Source: Actinomycetota bacterium (GTDB lineage Bacteria > Actinomycetota > Acidimicrobiia > Acidimicrobiales > Microtrichaceae). From it: DNA of 14,978 nucleotides. The stretch lies in assembly GCA_005777415.1 (NCBI GenBank), contig SXMI01000248.1, forward strand, positions 1 through 14,978. Direction: 5' to 3'. A program made the position numbers and the translations under genes. Below are positions 7,386-12,454 of this stretch, in pieces. Each line of letters starts with the position of its first letter. The stretch's first letter is position 1. The notes below the pieces were generated by a model that was given only the letters and a program-made list of their open reading frames with translations, was not told where the DNA came from and did not search any database.

Positions 7386-7415
7386 AGCCTACGCCGCATC
7401 TAACGTTCGTGTCAG
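7386..7415 (-). promoter_or_regulatory. Minus-strand operon promoter (leaderless)
   Basis: On the minus strand CTGACA (7415-7410; 5 of 6 match to TTGACA) is followed by an 18-bp spacer and TAGGCT (7391-7386; TANNNT). Only 6 nt separate the -10 from the ATG of amidohydrolase A, which would place transcription start at or within a base or two of the start codon. No ribosome-binding purine stretch is present, consistent with leaderless translation. Confidence 0.6.
7400..7415. promoter_or_regulatory. Putative operator CTAAC-N6-GTCAG in the divergent promoter region
   Basis: The imperfect palindrome CTAAC-GTTCGT-GTCAG matches the site at 1562-1577 in both arms and spacer length. Here the GTCAG arm covers the -35 of the minus promoter, and the whole element lies just upstream of the plus-strand -10 (7417-7422). 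A bound repressor would block both directions. A TetR-family protein is the likeliest reader; none is encoded in this window. Confidence 0.55.
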
Positions 7416-7416
7416 C

Positions 7417-7422
7417 TAGCGT
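7417..7422 (+). promoter_or_regulatory. Plus-strand -10 element ahead of amidohydrolase C
   Basis: TAGCGT fits TANNNT and lies 8 nt before the ATG at 7431; the intervening GCGCCGAC has no Shine-Dalgarno sequence. A near-leaderless transcript is implied. No -35 hexamer is recognisable at 16-18 bp. Confidence 0.45.
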
Positions 7423-7430
7423 GCGCCGAC

Positions 7431-8297
7431 ATGGCGGACATCGAGATCATCGACGCATGGGTCAACATCTTCCCGGAGGCGTTCGTCGCCAGGTGGGCGA
7501 CCAAGGACGAGCAGCAGGGCGTGGTGCAGCTGTTCGGCCCCGACCTGGCCAAGGGCCCGACGGTCGAGGGCCTCGTCGAGGCGATGGACGAGGCCGGGAT
7601 CTCCACCGGGGTCCTGACCGCCGGTCTCAGTGACGCCGAGCGCGCTCACCGGAGGGGCGGTTACGCCGCGGAGGACTTCCTGGCGATCGCCGAGGAGCAT
7701 CCGGGGCGGTTCCTGGTGTCGGCGGCGGTCGACAAGGCCGCGAAGCCGTCGATGAACGTGCGGCGGCTCCGGGAGCTCGCTCAGCACCCGGCCTTCGTGC
7801 TGGCCCGCGTCACCCCGCTGGTCGAGCAGTACGAGCTCAACCATCGCCTCTACTACCCCGTGTACGCGACCGCCGAGGAGCTCGGCATCCCGGTGTCGAT
7901 CAACGTCGGGATCCCGGGGCCCCAGGTGCGCTCCCGCTGTCAGGACCCGGTGCTGTTGGAGGACGTGCTCATCGACTTCCCGAAGCTGACCGTGATCGGT
8001 GCCCACATGGGGCACCCCTACGAGTCCCTGCTCATCCAGTACATGCTGAAGTGGCCCCAGCTGCACCTGATGACCTCGGCGTACCTCGCCAGCTACATGG
8101 AGCCGGCGATGGTGAGGTTCATGGACTCCTCCCGAGGTCGTGGGCGGTTGCTGTTCGCCTCGGACCATCCGGTGATCCCGGCGAAGAAGGCGCTCGACGC
8201 CGCTCGGGCCCTGCCGCTGTCGGACGAGGGCATGGCCGAGTACCTCGGCGGGGCCGCGGCCCGGCTGTTCGGGGTCGCTGGCGCCAACGGGAGTTGA
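7431..8297 (+). CDS. Amidohydrolase C, amidohydrolase-2 superfamily with degenerate metal site
   Basis: A 288-residue TIM-barrel protein of the ACMSD-like amidohydrolase-2 family. Fold markers are IEIIDAWVNIFPE (strand 1), LGIPVSINVGIPGP (strand 5), LTVIGAHMGHPYESL (strand 6) and LLFASDHPVIPAKKAL (strand 8), then a helix ending AAARLFGV, usual for this family. The strand-1 HxH is replaced by W10-V-N12 and the strand-5 His by Asn158; H192/H195 and D245 remain. It may bind metal differently or work without one. The ATG is near-leaderless from the divergent promoter. The following acyl-CoA synthetase starts 3 bp after its stop, so the two form a short operon. Substrate unknown. Confidence 0.88.
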   Translation: MADIEIIDAWVNIFPEAFVARWATKDEQQGVVQLFGPDLAKGPTVEGLVEAMDEAGISTGVLTAGLSDAERAHRRGGYAAEDFLAIAEEHPGRFLVSAAVDKAAKPSMNVRRLRELAQHPAFVLARVTPLVEQYELNHRLYYPVYATAEELGIPVSINVGIPGPQVRSRCQDPVLLEDVLIDFPKLTVIGAHMGHPYESLLIQYMLKWPQLHLMTSAYLASYMEPAMVRFMDSSRGRGRLLFASDHPVIPAKKALDAARALPLSDEGMAEYLGGAAARLFGVAGANGS

Positions 8298-8300
8298 GCC

Positions 8301-9848
8301 GTGCCGGTGCACGAGGCCGGCGAGCACCTCGCCCACCACGCGGCGGTCACGCCGCAGCGGGCCGCGGTCGTGATGGCACCGAGCGGCGTGGTGCGCACCT
8401 ATGCGGACCTCGAGGACTCGGCGGTCCGCCTGGCCCGGTTGCTCCGTGAGCGGGGACTGCGCACCGGGGACCACCTCGCCGTGCTGCTGGACAACGAACC
8501 GGCGTTCTTCGACGTCGTCTGGGCGGCGATGTATACGGGTCTGTTCGTCACCCCCGTCAACTGGCACCTCACTCCGGCGGAGGCCCGCTACATCATCGGG
8601 GACTGCGACGCGTCGGCGCTGGTGGTCTCGGCGCACCTCGGCGGGGTGGTCGCCGCACTGGGACCCGACGACCTCGACGGGATCGACGTCCGACTCGTGG
8701 CCGGTTGCGGGTCCAGCGGTCCGGAGGGGTTCGAGCGGCTCGAGGACCTGATCGACCGCACCCCTCGGGGCGAGGTTCCCGACGAGCACGACGGCGGGTG
8801 GATGTTCTACTCCTCGGGCACCACGGGGCGGCCCAAGGGGATCCTGCCGCCGCGCTCTCCGGCGTTGCTGGGGGCACCGTCGTTCCTGACGCGGATGCTC
8901 ACCGGGCTGTTCGGCTTCGACGCCGACACCGTGTACCTGAGCCCGGCGCCGATCTACCACGCGGCGCCGGCGGGCTGGACGGTCGGGACCCAACGGTTGG
9001 GCGGGACCGCGGTCGTCATGGAACGGTTCGATCCCGTGGAGTTGCTCGCCGCGATCGAGCGACACCGCGTGACCCACGTGCAACTCGTGCCCACCCACAT
9101 GATCCGGCTGCTCGACCTTCCGGCCGCCGAGCGGGACCGCTTCGATCTCGGATCCCTGCGCTCCGTGATCCACGCCGCCGCCCCGTGTCCGGTGGAGATC
9201 AAGCGGAGGTTCATCGAGTGGGTGGGACCGATCGTGCACGAGTTCTACAGCGGCTCCGAGGGCGCAGGGTTCTGCTACATCGGCCCGGAGGACTGGCTCG
9301 AGCACCCGGGCTCCGTCGGCCGTTCGATGAGCGGTGCGATCCACATCCTCGGCGACGACGGCCGGGAGCTTCCCGTGGGCGAGGAGGGCGAGGTGTGGTT
9401 CGAGACGAACCGTCCGTTCGAGTACCACAAGGATCCGGAGAAGACCGCCTCGGTCTGGGACGAACGTGGCTGGAGCTGGATGGGCGACATCGGTCGCGTG
9501 GACGAGGACGGCTACCTGTACCTGACCGATCGGGCGAGCCACATGATCATCAGCGGCGGGGTGAACATTTACCCCCGAGAGGCCGAGGACGTGTTGATCC
9601 TGCATCCCGCGGTCGTCGACGTCGGGGTGCTCGGCGTGCCCGATCCCGAGATGGGCGAGCGGGTGTGTGCGTTCGTGCAGCTCCGGCCGGACGCGAACCT
9701 GCAGGCCGGTGACGAGGGGGCGGCCGAACTGGTGGACTGGTGCCGGGCGCGGCTCAGCCACTTCAAGTGCCCGCGCGAGGTCCGCTTCGTCGACGAGCTG
9801 CCCCGTCTGCCCACGGGCAAGCTGCTCAAGCGGCTGCTGGTGACCTGA
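8301..9848 (+). CDS. AMP-forming acyl-CoA synthetase (FadD-like)
   Basis: A 515-residue ANL-superfamily acid:CoA ligase, which activates a carboxylate with ATP and joins it to CoA. Core motifs are FYSSGTTGRPKGI (169-181, phosphate-binding loop), SPAPIYHAAP, EFYSGSEGAG (A5 region), SWMGDIGRVDEDGYLYLTDR (A7) and MIISGGVNIYPREAE (A8 hinge), and the catalytic Lys507 in LPTGKLLKRLL. All catalytic signatures are intact and length is normal. The GTG start lies 3 bp after the amidohydrolase C stop, with GGGAG overlapping that gene's end. No membrane segment. Acceptor side-chain specificity cannot be inferred; a cyclic or branched acid from the local pathway is plausible. Its stop abuts the stop of the opposing crotonase gene. 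Confidence 0.93.
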   Translation: MPVHEAGEHLAHHAAVTPQRAAVVMAPSGVVRTYADLEDSAVRLARLLRERGLRTGDHLAVLLDNEPAFFDVVWAAMYTGLFVTPVNWHLTPAEARYIIGDCDASALVVSAHLGGVVAALGPDDLDGIDVRLVAGCGSSGPEGFERLEDLIDRTPRGEVPDEHDGGWMFYSSGTTGRPKGILPPRSPALLGAPSFLTRMLTGLFGFDADTVYLSPAPIYHAAPAGWTVGTQRLGGTAVVMERFDPVELLAAIERHRVTHVQLVPTHMIRLLDLPAAERDRFDLGSLRSVIHAAAPCPVEIKRRFIEWVGPIVHEFYSGSEGAGFCYIGPEDWLEHPGSVGRSMSGAIHILGDDGRELPVGEEGEVWFETNRPFEYHKDPEKTASVWDERGWSWMGDIGRVDEDGYLYLTDRASHMIISGGVNIYPREAEDVLILHPAVVDVGVLGVPDPEMGERVCAFVQLRPDANLQAGDEGAAELVDWCRARLSHFKCPREVRFVDELPRLPTGKLLKRLLVT

Positions 9849-10631
9849 TCAGTCCTGCGGCCGGAGCCGCTCGGAGCACTCGGCGTACTCGGCGGTGTCG
9901 TGGGACTGGCTCTCGGTGGCGAGCCCGTAGCCCAGGGCTCGAACGGCGTTGGCGCGCAGGTGCTGGTTGAGGATCGCCTTGGTCTCCTGCACCGCCTGGG
10001 GAGGTTGGGCGGCGAGGCGGTGGGCGAAGGCGGTGGCCTGTGCGAGCAGCTCGTCGCCGGGGACCACGAAGTTGGCGAGACCGAGCTCCACCGCCTCCTG
10101 CGCCCCCAGGCGGTCCCCGGTCAGCAGGTACTGCTTGGCTCGCAGCAACGAGGTGTGTGCGGGCCAGGTCACCGCACCGCCGTCGCCGGCGACGAGTGCG
10201 ACCGAGACGTGCGTGTCGGCCATCCAGGCGCCGTCGGCCATGAACACGATGTCGCACAACGTCGCGACGGTGCAGCCCAGCCCCACGGCCGGACCGTTGA
10301 CCGCCGCCACCACCGGGACCGCGACCTCGATCATCTCGTCCGCCAGACGTCGGGCCAGACGCAGGCTGCGGCGACGTCGTGCCGGGTCGACCCGTCGTCC
10401 CTCGAAGTCCTCGTAGCTGCCGCCGGCGCTGAACGTCCGGCCGGCGCCGGTCAGGACCACCGCCCGGCACTCCTCGTCGGCCTCGATGTCGGACCACACG
10501 TCGACGAACTGTTCGTGGAGGTCCTCGGTGAACGCGTTGAGCGACTCGGGCTGGTTCAGCGTCAGGACCCGGACCGCGCCGTCGGCGCGCACCTCGATCC
10601 CCGGTTGGTCGTACCTCGGCCTGGTCGGCAC
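9849..10631 (-). CDS. Enoyl-CoA hydratase/isomerase (crotonase) family protein lacking both hydratase glutamates
   Basis: A 260-residue crotonase. Oxyanion-hole strands are AGRTFSAGGSYEDF (63-76) and VNGPAVGLGCTVATLCD (111-127), followed by GAWMADTHVSVALVAGDGG (134-152) and LTGDRLGAQEAVELGLANFVVP. A gapless match to classical enoyl-CoA hydratase places Thr121 and His141 where the two catalytic glutamates normally sit; Asp150 in AGDGG is an alternative acid/base. Hydration of a simple enoyl-CoA is therefore doubtful; ring cleavage, isomerisation or hydrolysis, as in other crotonases, is possible. The GTG start is set by AGGAGG 8 nt upstream; a 437-residue open frame starting further upstream is antisense to the SDR gene. 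It diverges from the SDR gene and converges on the acyl-CoA synthetase. Confidence 0.9.
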   Translation of the reverse strand: MPTRPRYDQPGIEVRADGAVRVLTLNQPESLNAFTEDLHEQFVDVWSDIEADEECRAVVLTGAGRTFSAGGSYEDFEGRRVDPARRRRSLRLARRLADEMIEVAVPVVAAVNGPAVGLGCTVATLCDIVFMADGAWMADTHVSVALVAGDGGAVTWPAHTSLLRAKQYLLTGDRLGAQEAVELGLANFVVPGDELLAQATAFAHRLAAQPPQAVQETKAILNQHLRANAVRALGYGLATESQSHDTAEYAECSERLRPQD

Positions 10632-10633
10632 CC

Positions 10634-10639
10634 TAAGTT
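10634..10639 (+). promoter_or_regulatory. -10 element for a leaderless SDR transcript
   Basis: TAAGTT fits TANNNT and ends 7 nt before the ATG at 10647. The bases before that ATG are pyrimidine-rich (CCTCCT) on the plus strand because they are the complement of the crotonase ribosome site, so no Shine-Dalgarno exists for the SDR gene and leaderless initiation is likely. No -35 at normal spacing. Confidence 0.45.
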
Positions 10640-10645
10640 CCTCCT
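10640..10645 (-). promoter_or_regulatory. Ribosome-binding site fixing the crotonase start
   Basis: AGGAGG on the minus strand lies 8 nt upstream of the GTG at 10631. It selects this start over much longer upstream frames and fills most of the 15-bp gap between the two divergent start codons. Confidence 0.75.
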
Positions 10646-10646
10646 G

Positions 10647-11384
10647 ATGGACCAGCGCAGGGTAGCGATTGTCACGGGTGGCAGCAGCGGGATCGGCCTC
10701 GAGGTCGGCCGCCAGCTCGTGGCCGCGGGACACGAGGTGGTGCTGACCGCCCGCCGCCAGGACGTCCTGCGCGCCGCCGCCGAGGGCGTCGGCGCCGGCT
10801 GGGCCGTCGGTGACGTGGCCGATCCGGAGTCGTTCGGGGCGGTGGTGGAACGGGCCGCGTCGCTCACCGGCCGGGTCGACCTCGTGGTACACGCAGCCGG
10901 GACGATGGGGGGCACCTTCGTGCGGAGGGAGACCGTCGAGGAGTTCGAACGCATCCTGCGCACCAACCTCACCTCGGCCTACGTGGTGGCCAACGCTGCG
11001 CTCGGTGCGATGGGACCGGGCGGACGCTTCGTGTTCGTCTCGTCGACCTCGTCGCACTCGCCGCAACCCGGCCGCTCGGCGTACTCGGCGTCCAAGGCGG
11101 GACTCAACGCGTTCGCCGCAGCGCTCGCCGGCGAGGTCGAACGCGACGGCATCGGCGTGCACGTGCTGACCGTGGGTCCCGTGGAGACCCCGATGCTCGA
11201 CGAGGTGCGCTTCCCGATGCGGACCCTGGCCGTCGCCGAGGTCGGCGCCGCGGTGGTCTGGCTCGACTCGCTCGGAGCGAACGTGCGGCTGCCCGAGGTG
11301 TGCCTGACCTCGGTGGAGGAGGGGCCGTTCGCACCGGAGCTCTACGTGCCCGAGGCGGCGCGCCGACTCGGGCGCACGGAGTAG
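10647..11384 (+). CDS. Short-chain dehydrogenase/reductase (SDR)
   Basis: A 245-residue classical SDR using NAD(P)H on an alcohol/ketone pair. Motifs are VTGGSSGIG (9-17, nucleotide-binding glycine loop), VHAAG (81-85, in the place of NNAG), Asn107 in LRTNLTSAY, Ser133 in FVSSTSS, Tyr146 and Lys150 in SAYSASKAG, and the GPVETPM segment after strand 6. The arginine pair at R36-R37 after strand 2 suggests a preference for NADP(H), which is inference. The ATG MDQRRVAIV is the only start giving a normal SDR N-terminus; the frame stays open for 249 further codons upstream because it runs antisense to the crotonase gene. It stands as a single plus-strand gene ending tail-to-tail with a luciferase-like gene. 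Confidence 0.92.
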   Translation: MDQRRVAIVTGGSSGIGLEVGRQLVAAGHEVVLTARRQDVLRAAAEGVGAGWAVGDVADPESFGAVVERAASLTGRVDLVVHAAGTMGGTFVRRETVEEFERILRTNLTSAYVVANAALGAMGPGGRFVFVSSTSSHSPQPGRSAYSASKAGLNAFAAALAGEVERDGIGVHVLTVGPVETPMLDEVRFPMRTLAVAEVGAAVVWLDSLGANVRLPEVCLTSVEEGPFAPELYVPEAARRLGRTE

Positions 11385-11400
11385 CTGGCCCCCGCCGGCT
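11383..11400. terminator. Hairpin between convergent SDR and LLM genes
   Basis: AGCTGGC-CCCC-GCCGGCT forms a 7-bp stem (one G-U pair in the plus-strand RNA) with a 4-nt loop, covering the last bases of the SDR stop codon. There is no T-tract on either side, so it could serve only as a weak or Rho-assisted bidirectional terminator. Confidence 0.3.
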
Positions 11401-11406
11401 GTGTGG

Positions 11407-12420
11407 TCACCGCGCCGGCGGCTCCAGCGCCGGCGCGACCACCTCCATCCAGGCCGTCATCGACTCGTCCGACGGGGCGTCGCGGAACCACAGCAGGAAC
11501 TCGCCGCAGCCCGCATCGACGAAGGCCTGCGCCTTCTCGGTGACCTGCTCGACGGTGCCGACGAGGTGGTCGCGCACGTAGTCCTCGTGGTCGACCCCGC
11601 CCCACAGGTGGCCGCCGTCGGGGCTGTCGAGCCAGGCGGCCAGGTCGGCCTCGGTGTCGAAGATCCGGCAGTCGGGACCGTGGGTGCGCACGATCGACGC
11701 CGGGTCGCGGTCGATCTCCTCGCAGTAGCGGGCCAGCAGCCCGGACTTGCGGACGAACGCGTCCAGTCCCACCTGCCAGTTGGTGCGGTCGGCGTGACGG
11801 GCGGCGATGCGCAGCGTCACCTGCTCGCCGCCGCCGCCGACCAGGATCGGCGGCCGAGGGGACTGCAGCGGCTTGGGGTCGCAGAAGGCGCCGTCGAGGT
11901 GCACCAGTTCGCCGTCGAAGTCGACGGTCTCCTCCGACCACAGGCGGGGGATCACCGTCAGCGCCTCGTCGAGGAGGCGCAGCCGCTCGGCCGCGCCCGG
12001 GTACCGGTAGCCGTAGGCCTGGTACTCCCGCTCGTACCACCCTGCGCCCAGGCCCAGGATGAGCCGGCCGCCGGAGTAGACGTCGACGCAGGCCGCCTCC
12101 TTGGCCAACAGGCCGACGTTGCGGTAGCCGACGCAGGTGACCAGTTGGCCCAGTCCGATGGTCGAGGTGTGTCCGCTGAGCGCCGCCAGCATCGTGAAGG
12201 CCTCGAACATGTGGGTGGGCTCGCGACGGGGCACCGTCTCGACGTGGTCGTACACCCACAGGTGGTCGTAGCCGAGGTCCTCGAGCCGACGGGCCAGGGC
12301 CACCGACCGGTCCCAGGCGTCGGTCGCCGACCATCCCGAGTACTCGAGCTTCCATCCCTGGGGGACGAACGCGCCGTGGCCGATCCTCCCGGCGGGCGGT
12401 GGCGTCGGCTGTTCGGACAT
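11407..12420 (-). CDS. Luciferase-like (LLM class) F420-dependent oxidoreductase, second copy
   Basis: A 337-residue LLM-class TIM barrel. Markers are GAFVPQGWKLEY (16-27), LEDLGYDHLWVYDHVETVP (46-64), a cofactor-side stretch TSTIGLGQLVT, YSGGRLILGLGAGWYEREY (115-133) and SPRPPILVGGGGEQVTLRIAA. The VYDHV and SGGRLILGLGAGW elements are usual in actinobacterial F420-dependent enzymes. It is clearly divergent from the 300-residue LLM protein at 1574-2476, so the two are separate subfamilies rather than a recent duplication. The ATG giving MSEQP is chosen because a 10-nt ribosome site lies just upstream; a GTG nine codons earlier (12447) would bury that site. It lies 34 bp downstream of the sulfatase and is probably co-transcribed with it. 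Confidence 0.88.
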   Translation of the reverse strand: MSEQPTPPPAGRIGHGAFVPQGWKLEYSGWSATDAWDRSVALARRLEDLGYDHLWVYDHVETVPRREPTHMFEAFTMLAALSGHTSTIGLGQLVTCVGYRNVGLLAKEAACVDVYSGGRLILGLGAGWYEREYQAYGYRYPGAAERLRLLDEALTVIPRLWSEETVDFDGELVHLDGAFCDPKPLQSPRPPILVGGGGEQVTLRIAARHADRTNWQVGLDAFVRKSGLLARYCEEIDRDPASIVRTHGPDCRIFDTEADLAAWLDSPDGGHLWGGVDHEDYVRDHLVGTVEQVTEKAQAFVDAGCGEFLLWFRDAPSDESMTAWMEVVAPALEPPAR

Positions 12421-12425
12421 CACGG

Positions 12426-12435
12426 GATCACCTCC
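12426..12435 (-). promoter_or_regulatory. Extended ribosome-binding site of the second LLM gene
   Basis: GGAGGTGATC on the minus strand is complementary over 10 nt to the usual 3' end of 16S rRNA, with 5 nt to the ATG at 12420. Such a long match decides the start and predicts strong translation of a second cistron. Confidence 0.75.
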
Positions 12436-12454
12436 ATCGGTGGCCACCCTCCGG

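Noticed and set aside
7416..9761. 781-codon minus-strand frame opposite amidohydrolase C and the ligase
   Set aside because: It is antisense to two genes with complete catalytic motifs and has no recognisable domain.
10605..10610. TTGGTC as -35 for the SDR promoter
   Set aside because: Spacing to TAAGTT is 23 bp, too long for a sigma-70-type promoter.
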